DNA of 64,000 nt from Pseudoflavonifractor phocaeensis (GTDB taxonomy: Bacteria > Bacillota > Clostridia > Oscillospirales > Oscillospiraceae). Under the pieces are notes generated by a model that saw nothing but the letters and a program-made list of their open reading frames with translations, was not told where the DNA came from and did no database searches. A program made the position numbers and the translations under genes. Positions 51,468 through 61,261 of this stretch are shown here, one piece after another (position 1 is the stretch's first letter; the number at the start of each line of letters is the position of its first letter). Where the stretch lies: the NCBI RefSeq assembly GCF_016901735.1, contig NZ_JACLZC010000007.1:1-64000 (forward strand). The letters run 5' to 3'.

Positions 51468-54400
51468 TTAGGCCGGGAAGCGCTGACAGAAGCGGGTGAG
51501 AAGCTGCGCGGCTTCGGCCCGGGTGGCGGAGCCCTGGGGGTCCAGCACGGCGTCGTCTTTGCCCTGAATGAGTCCGCAGCCCACGGCCCAGGCCATGGCG
51601 TCCGCCGCCCAGGAGGAGACCGACGCGCGGTCGCCGAAGCCGGTCAGGTCCGCGCCCTCGCTTACGTCATGGCCCTGATAGCGGGCGTAACGGTACAGCA
51701 TCGCGGCCAGCTGTTCCCGGGTGATCTGGAACGCCGGGTTTGTGCCGTCGGACACGCCGGCGGCAACCGCCCATTCCATGCCCGTTTGATACCAGGGAGC
51801 GCTGCCGGCGGTGTCGGTCCCATCCATGCGGGCCAGAACGGTCATCAGCATGCCACGGGTGGTGGTCATCTCGGGGGAGAAGGTGGTTTGGGACGTGCCC
51901 TGGAAGAGCCCGGCGGATACCACATAGCCGATGGCCTCCCGGGCCCAGTGATCCTCCGCCACGTCGGTGAAGGGCTGATCGGCCAGCGGGGTATCGGGCT
52001 CATCAATTTCGTTCTCCTCGTCCCGGTCCGGGGAGAAGCCGGAAATTACGGTCTCCCGGCCCGTCAGCTCATAGACCGCCACGGTGCCGCTCACCTCACA
52101 GGCGGCCAGGAGAAGGGCCTGACCGGTGGGACTGGCGGAGGAGGGCACAAAGGCCAGGCCCTCGGGGGCCACGTCGCCGCCGGTGACCCACTTGTCCAGC
52201 GCGCCCTCGTCGTATTCCTGGGAGCCGGGGACGATGGACGCAAAGTCGCGGGAGTTGATGTAGTTGACATAGGCGACATGGGCGGGGTCGGTCACGTCGT
52301 AGACCATCACGCCGCCGGTGCGCTCCAGAGCCACAAAGGCGTAAGTCCGGCCGTCCACCGCGCCCACGGTCACGCTCTCGGCCTCGGGACCCTTTTTGCC
52401 GGAACGGTCATCCAACACCGCGTTATCGTTGGAGGCGTTGAAATAGTCGGGGAAATACCGGGCGGTGAGGGCCTCGAAGTCGTCTCCGCTGGTGAACAGT
52501 TCCTGAATGCCGGTATCGGTGACCTCGTAGAGGGTGAAGGAACGGCCGCCGAAGAGGTAGTCCTTCTCCGGGTTCAGGCCGTCGTAATCCTCGGCGCGGA
52601 AGAATACCACCTTGCCGGTGAGTCCGGAATTTGCGGCGGTGATGGCCCCGGTGGGGGAGGTCTTGCCCTCCTTGCCGAAGTTCACCTCATCTTCATTGAG
52701 GTAGTCGCCCCACTCCCGGCTGTCGCCCTCGTTGGCGGTGAGCAGGTAGGTCTTGCCGTTCCGGGTAAAGGCGGCGATGCCGTCTGGCATACGGATGCCC
52801 ATGAGGCTCTCATAGGTCTGGGGGCTATACGCATTGTCCTTCTTGTCGATGTCCACGGGGGTGACGCTGTAATCCTCAAACCCGGCGGAGTAGATGCCGG
52901 TGAAGGTCTTGGAGGACAGGTCCAGCACCGCGATGGCGTTGTTTTCCTGGAGGGTTATGTAAGCCCTGCCGCCGGCAACGGCAATATACTCCGGCTCCAG
53001 ATCCACAGAGGGGACGGTGTCTTTTTTCAGGACGATGCCGGCGGAGGCCAGGCTGTCCCGCTGGTCGTCAAAGGAGGTGAAGTCCACCACCACAGCGGTG
53101 CGGGTGGGCACGTCGATGACGGTGACGGAGCCTTTGGGATCGACCGCGCCGTCGCCGTAGCCCTGGCGGGGTTCGCCCTCGTCGGCGGTGAGGACGGTGT
53201 CGTTGTCCGCAAAGGTCACCATGTCGGGCTGCACGCCGGTGGTAAGCACATCCAGCAGGGTGAGGGAGCCGTCGGCATTGCAGGTAAAGAGGGCCACCCG
53301 GCCGGGGTCGGCATAGCCTTCGGCCTGGAGGGCCGCCGCCAGGGTGGAGCCGTCGGGAGAGACGGCCACGGAGGTCATGTCACCATAGGTGAAGGAGGGG
53401 TCGGCGGTTTCCACCATGGCTTTGATGTCGATGTCATGGCCGTCCAGCAGGTCCACATACGCCGTTTTCTCCAGATCGCGGAGGGAGATGGCGGTGAGCA
53501 GGCCGGACTGGCCGTTGACGGCGTAGGCCCAGCCGGTGGCGGCGTTGCAGGCGACGATCTCCATGACGCCGCCGTCCACGTTGAACGCCCCGGAGGTGTA
53601 GCCGGCGATCTTGGTCAGATCCAGGCTGGCGGAGCCGTTTTCCTCACCCTGGGTCTGCGGTTCGGGGGCCTTTTCGGCGGTGACCCAGACGGGATTGGCG
53701 TAGAAGGAGAGGTGGGTGTAGTTATAGTCGTTGATGTAGTCAAAGCGGGCGGGGCGGTCGTCGGTGACGGTGCGCTCATGGGTGACGGGGTCGCCGTTCT
53801 GGTCCACCTCGCCGCTGGAGAGACCGCGGACGCGGAAATAGAGATCGCCGTCAGCGGCGGTGGTGTAGGTCAGGGTGTAGTATCCATCCTCCCCCAGCGC
53901 GGCGGCCAGTTCGTCCTTGGAGAAAGTCCTGACGATGCTGGCGTCGGTGTTGGCGGTGCTGCCGTACTGGGACGGGTCCACCTTGCCGGTGACGTGGCCC
54001 ATGATGAGGTCCACATGGTCCACCTGGGGGGTGTTTCCGGCGTTGAGGCCGGTATCGGTTCCGAAAAGGCTCTGGTAGTTGTTGTGCGCGGGGACCTGGA
54101 AGCGGATGGTAACGGTGATGGGGGTTCCCTCCGTCACGTTCAGTTCCTGGCCCATGGCGGCGCTGGCGCTGCCGTCAGAGACGGTGAAGGAGAGATCGGA
54201 GATGAGCTCCCCGTTGACCGCGTAGCTGTTGCCCGAGCGCATCCCCTCCACCACGTCGGAGAAGGTGAACTGCCGGTCGTCGCCCGGCTCCACCCAGGTG
54301 TAGTTGCGGGAAAACTCGCTGGCCCAGTAGCCGCTGGAATACTGCTCATTGGAGCTGATCTTAAAGTGGAAATCGGAGTTGACGAAGTTATAGAACCGCC

Positions 54401-57077
54401 GTCCCTCGGAGAGGAGGGCGTCCCACACGCCGCCGGTGACCGAGATCATCTCGTCGGCGCCGGCCCGGAGGTCGTCGGCGGGCAGCTCACAGGAGGGGTC
54501 CAGCTGATTGCCGGGCATCCCCTCAAAGCCAAAGACCACGCCGGGGGCGATGTCGTTCATGATGCGCAGCTGCTCGATGGTCACCTCGCCGCTGTCCGCC
54601 ACGTCGTCGCCGTTGTTGTGGCGGGAGGGGTGGTTGGGCAGAATAAAGCTGTCTGGATAATGTTCGGCCACCCACTCTACGGCGGCGTAGGTATCGTTGA
54701 CATCGTTCTTGTCGTTTTGACGCTCGCCGTACCGCTCGGCTTCGTCGCCGTAGAAGCGGTCGTCAGAGGTGTCATAGCTGAACAGCCACTCAAAGGCCCG
54801 GATACCCTGGATGGGTACCGCTCCGCTCTCGTCCATGAGCCCCACGGTGGCGTGATCCAGGGCCATCATATCCCACTCAAAGCCGGAATAGAGGAGCTTG
54901 CCGTCATACTTACCCTGAATCTGGAGCTGTTCGATCTCCCGCTGCTGGGCGCCGATGGCGGACCAGCGGGCGGTCTCGTTGGCGGAGCCGTCAGGGTTGC
55001 GGGGGGAGTTGCGCAGATGGTCGGCCAGCATCAGATAGTCAAAGCCGTCGCCGTACTGGAGGTTGTCCACCCCGGCCGCGTCGGGCATGTCGTCCAAATC
55101 CTCCCGGAACGCGGCGTTGAGGGCATTTTCCACCGTCATGTAGGGCTCGGAGGCGTCGTTGGACTGGAGGGTGTGGGTGTGATACTCGCCGGTCATCCAC
55201 TTGCCCTCGGTCTCGGGTTCAGGCTCCTCGTTGGCCATACCGGCAAAGCGGGTGTCAAAGTCGATGCTGATCTCACCCTCATGGCCAGGGCCGGTGAGGA
55301 AGTTGACGTCAAAGAAGGTCTTTTCGTCCTCGTCCAGGGAGGCGGCATAGGGCGAATAGACGGAATAATAGATTTTATCGGCGTCCTCGTCAAACTCCAG
55401 GTAGCGGAACCAGCCGTTGCCGCCGTTGTAGGAGAATTGCAGATCGGTGAGGATGGAGATGACGTCCTGACCGGCGTCGTTCTGGAGCACCTCCACGCCG
55501 GAGCCGTGGCTGTGTCCGCCCACCATCATAAAGACCTGGGGATATTTTTTTACGATGTCCCACAGCTTTTCGCCTTCTCCGCTGAGCTGGATGGCGCTGG
55601 GCTGGGTGTCGGAGCAGTTCTGGATGTCATGGCGGGTGACGATGGTGGGGCAGTTGGGATACTGCTGGAGCATGGATTCAAACCACTCCAGCTCGCCGCT
55701 GGTGGGATTCCAGCTGGTCTTGCCGCCCTCGCAGGCCAGGGAGAGGATCAGATAGGTATAGCTGCCCGCCTCCACGAACATGGCCCCGCTCCAGGCCTTG
55801 GGTGTGAGATAGGAGCTGGTCAGGCTCATATATTCCTTGCTGTCCTGACCGAAGTAGTGCCAGTAGCTGGAACCGTTGCCCGCCCAGTTGTCGTGATTGC
55901 CCGGCTGCACCAGGAATTTGACCCCCGCCTCAGGCAGCTGGTAGAAAATATCCTTGGCGTTGTTGTACTGCCGGGCGTCGCCCGCGTCGTCCACCACGTC
56001 GCCCAGATGGATTACGCCCTTAATGTTCAGCGCGTCCACGCTGGCGATGAGTTCGTCAATGGCGGCGTCCATCACGTCGGGGCGGTATTCCACCGTGTTC
56101 TGGGTGTCGGGGATGAGGACGAAATTATAATTATCCTCGTCGCGGAGGGTATAGGTCTCGTTGCTGCCGAAATCCTCCACATAGTCCTCGGGGTTGGGGA
56201 CCAGCCACTGGTCCTGTTCCAGGGCCTCGCCGCAGATGCGGATCTCCTGCAAGCCGCCCTGGAGGAACTTGTCCAGCCCCTCCCACCAGGAGGAGCCAAC
56301 ACGGAAGCGCCCATCCTCAGGGTCGGCGTACATCCCCGCCATGTCGTCCGACACATAGTCCCGGAAGGCCTCGCAGCCGTTGACATAGGTGGCGATTTCC
56401 TGACCGTCGGACACGATGGCGATGTGATACCACACACCGCCCTCGTCCATGGAGACCGACCAGGCGGCGGAGGACATGGAATGGTCTCCGTCGGCGTTGC
56501 CGGTGATGAACTGGATCTCCTTACAGTTGGAGATGGAGGCGTACATGGTGCCCTGTTCACCCTCAGGGTTGCCGCCGCCGGTGCCCTGCCGGCCGATGAG
56601 GCTCATCCAGGAGTCCGCCGCGGTCCAGTCCTCGGGGAAGTAGTAGAGGAACTCCATGGTATAGCCGTTTTCAAATTCCTCGCTGTTGATGGACGCGCCG
56701 TCCACGGTGATGAAGTCCGCGCCGGTCTTGCCGGCGCTGTCGCCGTTGAAGATGAGGCTGCCGCCCTCGCCGGTCATGCTGTCGTCGGAAAAGGACAGAT
56801 AATCCGTCCAGGTTCCGCTGCCGTAGGTCTGCATTTGCAGGTCGTTTCCGTTGCCGCTCTGGTCGGGGATGACCAGCGTACCGTCGGCGATGCTGCCGGC
56901 GGCATAATCCCGACCGAATTTCCAGTCGGCCGCCGCCTGGGGCTGGGACAGGGTCTCCGCCAGGCGTTGACTCAGATCCTGGGCCGCCGCCGTGGGCACG
57001 AGTCCCAATACCAGGGCGCTGGTCAGCGCCGCTGCGGCACATCTCCGGCCCCACGGCCTGCGCCGTACCTCTTTCAT
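51468..57077 (-). CDS. Giant secreted surface protein: LamG, metallophosphoesterase, PHP-like, propeller and SLH domains
   Basis: This protein has 1,869 residues from the ATG at 57077. A basic N-region and hydrophobic stretch ending TAAAQ form a Sec signal. In order: LamG/ConA-like (about 50-300); calcineurin-type metallophosphoesterase (LIPDTQN at 321, HLGDVVDD, QPGNHDNW, VGGHSHG near 520); PHP-like phosphoesterase (EYHTHTLQSND near 636, LADHLRN, NSDFHF near 902); a beta-sandwich (about 960-1130); a choice-of-anchor-I-like beta-propeller (about 1150-1690); SLH repeats from FTDVAEDHWAREAIGYV near 1706 to the end. SLH domains bind secondary cell-wall polymer. The two metal-enzyme domains suggest extracellular phosphate-ester hydrolysis. 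Twenty extra upstream residues are excluded. Confidence 0.85.
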   Translation of the reverse strand: MKEVRRRPWGRRCAAAALTSALVLGLVPTAAAQDLSQRLAETLSQPQAAADWKFGRDYAAGSIADGTLVIPDQSGNGNDLQMQTYGSGTWTDYLSFSDDSMTGEGGSLIFNGDSAGKTGADFITVDGASINSEEFENGYTMEFLYYFPEDWTAADSWMSLIGRQGTGGGNPEGEQGTMYASISNCKEIQFITGNADGDHSMSSAAWSVSMDEGGVWYHIAIVSDGQEIATYVNGCEAFRDYVSDDMAGMYADPEDGRFRVGSSWWEGLDKFLQGGLQEIRICGEALEQDQWLVPNPEDYVEDFGSNETYTLRDEDNYNFVLIPDTQNTVEYRPDVMDAAIDELIASVDALNIKGVIHLGDVVDDAGDARQYNNAKDIFYQLPEAGVKFLVQPGNHDNWAGNGSSYWHYFGQDSKEYMSLTSSYLTPKAWSGAMFVEAGSYTYLILSLACEGGKTSWNPTSGELEWFESMLQQYPNCPTIVTRHDIQNCSDTQPSAIQLSGEGEKLWDIVKKYPQVFMMVGGHSHGSGVEVLQNDAGQDVISILTDLQFSYNGGNGWFRYLEFDEDADKIYYSVYSPYAASLDEDEKTFFDVNFLTGPGHEGEISIDFDTRFAGMANEEPEPETEGKWMTGEYHTHTLQSNDASEPYMTVENALNAAFREDLDDMPDAAGVDNLQYGDGFDYLMLADHLRNSPRNPDGSANETARWSAIGAQQREIEQLQIQGKYDGKLLYSGFEWDMMALDHATVGLMDESGAVPIQGIRAFEWLFSYDTSDDRFYGDEAERYGERQNDKNDVNDTYAAVEWVAEHYPDSFILPNHPSRHNNGDDVADSGEVTIEQLRIMNDIAPGVVFGFEGMPGNQLDPSCELPADDLRAGADEMISVTGGVWDALLSEGRRFYNFVNSDFHFKISSNEQYSSGYWASEFSRNYTWVEPGDDRQFTFSDVVEGMRSGNSYAVNGELISDLSFTVSDGSASAAMGQELNVTEGTPITVTIRFQVPAHNNYQSLFGTDTGLNAGNTPQVDHVDLIMGHVTGKVDPSQYGSTANTDASIVRTFSKDELAAALGEDGYYTLTYTTAADGDLYFRVRGLSSGEVDQNGDPVTHERTVTDDRPARFDYINDYNYTHLSFYANPVWVTAEKAPEPQTQGEENGSASLDLTKIAGYTSGAFNVDGGVMEIVACNAATGWAYAVNGQSGLLTAISLRDLEKTAYVDLLDGHDIDIKAMVETADPSFTYGDMTSVAVSPDGSTLAAALQAEGYADPGRVALFTCNADGSLTLLDVLTTGVQPDMVTFADNDTVLTADEGEPRQGYGDGAVDPKGSVTVIDVPTRTAVVVDFTSFDDQRDSLASAGIVLKKDTVPSVDLEPEYIAVAGGRAYITLQENNAIAVLDLSSKTFTGIYSAGFEDYSVTPVDIDKKDNAYSPQTYESLMGIRMPDGIAAFTRNGKTYLLTANEGDSREWGDYLNEDEVNFGKEGKTSPTGAITAANSGLTGKVVFFRAEDYDGLNPEKDYLFGGRSFTLYEVTDTGIQELFTSGDDFEALTARYFPDYFNASNDNAVLDDRSGKKGPEAESVTVGAVDGRTYAFVALERTGGVMVYDVTDPAHVAYVNYINSRDFASIVPGSQEYDEGALDKWVTGGDVAPEGLAFVPSSASPTGQALLLAACEVSGTVAVYELTGRETVISGFSPDRDEENEIDEPDTPLADQPFTDVAEDHWAREAIGYVVSAGLFQGTSQTTFSPEMTTTRGMLMTVLARMDGTDTAGSAPWYQTGMEWAVAAGVSDGTNPAFQITREQLAAMLYRYARYQGHDVSEGADLTGFGDRASVSSWAADAMAWAVGCGLIQGKDDAVLDPQGSATRAEAAQLLTRFCQRFPA

Positions 57078-57139
57078 ATCCTTCCACGCTCCTTTACATT
57101 CTGCATGGAGCTTGCCCTGGGCAAGCTCCAAACGCAATC

Positions 57140-57195
57140 AGTATAGCCCGCCGCCGGCGGCCGGCGCTATCGCGGCAGCGTCAAGTTTCTGTAAA
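57140..57195 (-). promoter_or_regulatory. Candidate promoter with Pho-box-like direct repeats
   Basis: On the minus strand TTTACA and TTGACG start 11 bp apart (CTTTACA-N4-CTTGACG), resembling the 11-bp repeat of PhoB/PhoP boxes. A TATACT -10 lies 33 bp further downstream at 57140-57145, without a good -35. An activator-dependent promoter for the phosphoesterase-bearing surface protein is possible. Confidence 0.35.
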
Positions 57196-57229
57196 GATTG
57201 TGGAGGGGTTCATCACTTCCGGAGAGGGA

Positions 57230-57267
57230 AAAAGCGCCGCCGGTCAAGGGGAACCGGCAGCGCTTTT
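57230..57267 (-). terminator. Terminator of the hydantoinase operon
   Basis: AAAAGCGCCGCCGGT (57230-57244) pairs with ACCGGCAGCGCTTTT (57253-57267) with one mismatch. On the minus strand a CTTTTTCCC run follows. Confidence 0.75.
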
Positions 57268-57295
57268 ATGGTGGCTGGGGTTGGTTCTGGGTCTG

Positions 57296-59032
57296 TTATT
57301 GGGCGTTTTTCCGCGCCTCGGTGACGCCCAGCACGGCGAAGGTCTCCGGGTCCAGCAGGACACCGTAATCTTCCTCGGCCTGGGCCACGGTGATATACTC
57401 ATTTTTGGCGTCCATGGCCACCTTCTCCGCCGGACGCTTGAGGGGGTCGCCGTAGCCGCCGCCGGTGGCGGTGACCATGCGCACCACGTCGTTTTTGTTC
57501 ATCACCCGCCGGGCCACGATGCCGGTGGGGGGGCTGACGGTGCCGTCGGCGTCCATGAACTGGAAGTAGTTGATGGAGCCGTCCTTGCCGCCGGCGGCGC
57601 CCCAGACGGGCCACTTGTTGCGGCCGAAGGAGGCGGTAAAGGTCTGGTTGTCGTTCATGGAGCGGTAGGTGCGCACCGCGCCGCTGCCGCCCCGGAACTC
57701 GCCCGCGCCGGCGCCGTCGGTGTTGAGGCTGTGCTCGTCCACCCGGATGCCGTACCGGGTCTCGGCCATCTCCACGGGGACGTTGTAGGTCTCGCCGTCG
57801 CCCACACAGAACTGTCCCACCTGGCCGTCGTGGCCCCGGCAGGCGCCCCAGCCGCCCACGGTAGGCTCAATGATGAGGTAATCGTTGCCGAAGTCCTGGT
57901 GCTTGCCCGCCATCAGGACGGTACACACCGAAAGTAGGTGGCCCGCGCCCAGGGACTCGGGGAAGGCGGGGGCCAGGGCCCGCCACACCAGGTCAATGAC
58001 ATAGATCATACTCTCGTAGTAGCAGGAGGTGGCGGCGGGGCGGTTGGCCTGGAGCACGCTGCCCGGCTCACAGATGGTGCGCAAGGGAGCGAACACGCCG
58101 TCGTTGACGGCCAGCTCGGGGCCCACCACCGACATAAAGACCACCTTCACCCCCGCATAGGCGGCGGTAGCGCCCGAGTTGACACAGCCGATGACCTGGG
58201 GGTCGCTGCCGGTGAAGTCGGCTAAAAATTCGTCGTCGGTGATGGTGACCTTGACCTGCAAATGGACGGGGTTGCCGTGGCCGTCGTCGTCCATATACTC
58301 ATCCATCTCCCAGGTGCCCTTGGGCATCTCCTTGAGCCGCTTGCGGGCCACCGCCTCGCCCTGGGCGATGAGCCGCTCCATGGAGCCCTTCACCACGTCC
58401 ACGCCGTACTTGTCGCACAGCTCGCTGACCCGCTTTTCGCCGGTGCGCAGGGAGGAAATCTGCCCCCACATGTCGCCCTGGGAGATCTGGGGATAGCGCA
58501 TATTGCTGCGCATCAGATCCCATACCGGCTCCACCAGCTGTCCCCGGTCCACCAGCTTGGTGCCGGAGAAGCACATGCCCTCCTGGAACATGTTGGTGGC
58601 GTCGGTGGAGAAGGAGCCGGGGGCCATGCCGCCGATGTCGCTCCAGTGGGCCTTGTTGCCGGCAAAGGCGATGAGCTCGTCTTTGTAGAAAATGGGCATG
58701 ACCATGCCCACGTCGGACATATGGGTGCCGCCCCCCATAAAGGGGTCGTTGATGATGTACACGTCTCCGGGATGGAGGTTTTCCTTGCCGTACTTGTCCA
58801 CCACGGCGCAGATCATGGGGGAGATCATGCCGATAAAGCCGGTAACGCCGTTGCCCTGGGTGAGGAGACGGCCGTCGGCGTCGGCGATGCCGCTGGCGTA
58901 GTCCAGCGTTTCATAGATGATGGGGCTCATGGACGTCTGGGCGAAGGCGTAGAAAATTTCGTTGCTCACCGCGATGAGGGAGTCCTTGACGATGTCCAGC
59001 GTCACCGGATTGATTTTCACTTGCTCAGCCAT
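57296..59032 (-). CDS. Hydantoinase B / oxoprolinase family protein
   Basis: This 578-residue protein is the HyuB-type subunit: NPVTLDIVKDSLIAVSNEIF at the start, NDPFMGGGTHMSDVGMVMPI near residue 90-110, GNKAHWSDIGGMAPGSFSTD, and a late RGGSGAVRTYRSMNDNQTFT. With HyuA it forms ATP-dependent N-methylhydantoinase, 5-oxoprolinase or related acetone-carboxylase-like enzymes. Sequence alone does not fix the substrate; 5-oxoproline or hydantoin ring opening is likely. It starts one base into the stop codon of hyuA (TAATG). Confidence 0.9.
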   Translation of the reverse strand: MAEQVKINPVTLDIVKDSLIAVSNEIFYAFAQTSMSPIIYETLDYASGIADADGRLLTQGNGVTGFIGMISPMICAVVDKYGKENLHPGDVYIINDPFMGGGTHMSDVGMVMPIFYKDELIAFAGNKAHWSDIGGMAPGSFSTDATNMFQEGMCFSGTKLVDRGQLVEPVWDLMRSNMRYPQISQGDMWGQISSLRTGEKRVSELCDKYGVDVVKGSMERLIAQGEAVARKRLKEMPKGTWEMDEYMDDDGHGNPVHLQVKVTITDDEFLADFTGSDPQVIGCVNSGATAAYAGVKVVFMSVVGPELAVNDGVFAPLRTICEPGSVLQANRPAATSCYYESMIYVIDLVWRALAPAFPESLGAGHLLSVCTVLMAGKHQDFGNDYLIIEPTVGGWGACRGHDGQVGQFCVGDGETYNVPVEMAETRYGIRVDEHSLNTDGAGAGEFRGGSGAVRTYRSMNDNQTFTASFGRNKWPVWGAAGGKDGSINYFQFMDADGTVSPPTGIVARRVMNKNDVVRMVTATGGGYGDPLKRPAEKVAMDAKNEYITVAQAEEDYGVLLDPETFAVLGVTEARKNAQ

Positions 59033-61077
59033 TACTGTACCTCCGTTTCCACGATCAGGTTGCCGTAGCGGTCCACAGAGAGGGTCTGTCCGGGACAGAC
59101 CACCGTGACGGTGGTGGGCTCCTCCACCACCAGGGGCCCCTGGGCGGTGGCGCCCCAGCCCAGCTTGCTGCGGTCATAGATGGGGGTGTCCAGCCAGCCG
59201 TCGCCGGAGAAGAACACCCGGCGGGTTTCCTTCCGCGCCGCGGACAGGTCGCCCGCCTGGGCGGGGATCTCCTGGAGGGCGGGCTTGGTCAGCTGGCCGT
59301 AGGCCACCAGATGGAGGTTGACGATCTCGGCCGGGGTATCCGGCAGAGAGAAAGTATAAAAGTGCTCATGGGTCTTGTGGAAGCGGCTGAGGATCTCGGA
59401 GCGGTCCTCCTCCTTCCATGGGTAGGCAGGGGCGGAGACCTGGACGGTGTGCTCCTGACCCATGTAGCGCATATCGGCGATGAAGCGGAACATGGTCTGT
59501 TCCGGCCCGATGCCCTCGGCGGCAAAGAGGGCGTTGGCCTCCTCCATCTGCTCGCGCCACATGGCGTTGAGGGTGTCCATGGGAGCGTCGGCAAAGGAGA
59601 GGATCTTGGTCTGGATGAAGTCATGGCGAATGTCGCTCATCAGCATACCCCAGGCGGAGAACACCGACGCGGCCACGGGAACGATCACCTTGCGGATGTT
59701 CAGCTCCTTGGCCAGGGTGGGGCCGTGCATGGGACCGCCGCCGCCGAAGGCCACCATGGCGAAGTCCCGGGGGTCATAGCCCCGGCGCACCGAGATGAGC
59801 TTGAGGGCGTTGTTCATGTTGGAATCGGCCACCCGGATGATGCTCTCCGCCGCCTCCTCCGCCCCAATGCCGAAGGCGCTGCCCACCTTTTCCAAAAGGG
59901 CGCCGCGGACCTGGTCCAGGGAGACCTCCATGTCAAAGTTTTTGGCCGACAGCCGGCCGGCGATGAGGTTGGCGTCGGTGGTGGTGGGGTCCATACCGCC
60001 CTTACCGTAGGCCACGGGGCCGGGCAGAGCGCCGGCGCTCTTGGGGCCCACCTTCAGGGAGCCGCCCTCGTCGATCCAGGCGATGGAGCCGCCGCCGTTG
60101 CCGATCTCCACGATGTCCACCACCGGGGCCATGATGGGGTACCCGGCGCTGCGCTCGGTTTTTTCGATGTAGTAGGAGGTGGTGACCTTCACCTCGCCCC
60201 GGTCGATGAGGGAGCACTTGGCGGTGGTGCCCCCCACGTCAAAGGCGATGATGTTGGGCTCGCCGATGAGGTTGCCCAGGATGGACGCGCCGAACACGCC
60301 GGCCACCGGTCCCGACTCCACCACGTTGATGGGGGTGAGCTTGGCCTGGTCAAAGGTGGTGGTGCCGCCGTTGCTCTGCATGATGTACCGGTTGCCCGAG
60401 ATGCCGGCGTCGGTAAGCCGCTGGCCCAGACGGTTGATGTAGGAGGAGGCCACCGGCATGACGTAGGCGTTGAGCACGGCGGTGGAGGTGCGCTCATATT
60501 CCCGCCACTCCTTGGTGATGTCCACCGAGGGGCACACGTAGACCTCGGGCCACAGTTCCTTGATCTTGGCCACCGTCTGCCGCTCGTGGGCTTCGTTGGC
60601 GTAGGAGTTGATATAACAGACGGCGATGGCCTCCACCTGTTCCTTTTTTAAGTATTCCACGGCCTTGACGATGTCCGCCTCGCACAGCGGGGTGATGACG
60701 TCGCCCTTGTAGCTCATGCGCTCCGTCACTTCCCGGCGGAGATAGCGGGGGACGAAGGGCTCCGGCTTTTCAAAGACCAGGTTGAACAGGTCGGGGCGGT
60801 TGCCGCGGGCCAGCTCCAGAATATCCCGAAAGCCCTTGGTGGTGATGAGGGCGGTTTTGGCGCCCTTCCGCTCGGTCAGGGCGTTGATGATGGTGGTGGT
60901 GCCGTGGAAAAAGGCGTCGATGCTGTTGGCGTCCAGCCCGCTTTTTTCCAGCACGTCCATGACGCCCTGGTCGAAGTTGGGCGGCGTGGTATGGGCTTTT
61001 TCCAGAATGAGATCGCCCGTTTCGGTAATGGCAACCAGATCGGTAAAAGTCCCGCCGATATCAGTGGCAACTTTCAT
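59032..61077 (-). CDS. Hydantoinase A / oxoprolinase family protein
   Basis: This 681-residue ASKHA-type ATPase subunit begins KVATDIGGTFTDLVAITETG. FFHGTTTIINALTERKGAKT and IIAFDVGGTTAKCSLIDRGE are the phosphate and adenosine loops, and VAFGGGGPMHGPTLAKELNI is a late family motif. It should phosphorylate or activate the cyclic amide for cleavage with HyuB. The ATG at 61077 is preferred over one at 61083, because GGGAGG is 8 nt from the former and only 2 nt from the latter. It is divergent from an M24 peptidase, a pairing that suggests breakdown of peptides and cyclised residues. Confidence 0.9.
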   Translation of the reverse strand: MKVATDIGGTFTDLVAITETGDLILEKAHTTPPNFDQGVMDVLEKSGLDANSIDAFFHGTTTIINALTERKGAKTALITTKGFRDILELARGNRPDLFNLVFEKPEPFVPRYLRREVTERMSYKGDVITPLCEADIVKAVEYLKKEQVEAIAVCYINSYANEAHERQTVAKIKELWPEVYVCPSVDITKEWREYERTSTAVLNAYVMPVASSYINRLGQRLTDAGISGNRYIMQSNGGTTTFDQAKLTPINVVESGPVAGVFGASILGNLIGEPNIIAFDVGGTTAKCSLIDRGEVKVTTSYYIEKTERSAGYPIMAPVVDIVEIGNGGGSIAWIDEGGSLKVGPKSAGALPGPVAYGKGGMDPTTTDANLIAGRLSAKNFDMEVSLDQVRGALLEKVGSAFGIGAEEAAESIIRVADSNMNNALKLISVRRGYDPRDFAMVAFGGGGPMHGPTLAKELNIRKVIVPVAASVFSAWGMLMSDIRHDFIQTKILSFADAPMDTLNAMWREQMEEANALFAAEGIGPEQTMFRFIADMRYMGQEHTVQVSAPAYPWKEEDRSEILSRFHKTHEHFYTFSLPDTPAEIVNLHLVAYGQLTKPALQEIPAQAGDLSAARKETRRVFFSGDGWLDTPIYDRSKLGWGATAQGPLVVEEPTTVTVVCPGQTLSVDRYGNLIVETEVQ

Positions 61078-61141
61078 AAACATGACCTCCCCGCTGTTTG
61101 TTTGCCGCGCCGCGCTGCGGCGGCGCGCAGTTTACCAGACC

Positions 61142-61170
61142 ATCCTAACATAGCCGCGGCAAAGTGTCAA
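61142..61170 (-). promoter_or_regulatory. Promoter of the hydantoinase operon
   Basis: Minus strand TTGACA, 17 bp, TAGGAT with an upstream TGT (extended -10). Confidence 0.65.
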
Positions 61171-61226
61171 TGTGATAAAGTGAAAAAGCGAAGGGGGAGG
61201 GAACGGTGGATTTTCTCAAAATACCG

Positions 61227-61235
61227 TGCTATAAT
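61227..61235 (+). promoter_or_regulatory. Extended -10 promoter of the M24 peptidase gene
   Basis: TGCTATAAT is a perfect extended -10 element, 27 bp before the GTG start. The -35 (TGGATT, 17 bp upstream) is weak. Confidence 0.55.
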
Positions 61236-61261
61236 GGGGAAAAATTGTAGGAAAGGCCGGT

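Noticed and set aside
51465-57146. Open frame of 1,893 codons on the plus strand opposite the SLH surface protein
   Set aside because: Low-complexity Gly/Val/His/Gln product with no domains; it mirrors the real gene, which has a signal peptide, metal motifs and SLH repeats.
61100-61135. GC-rich inverted repeat in the divergent hydantoinase/M24 region as an operator
   Set aside because: The pairing is loose and low in complexity (GCGCGC-type), with no defined half-sites.
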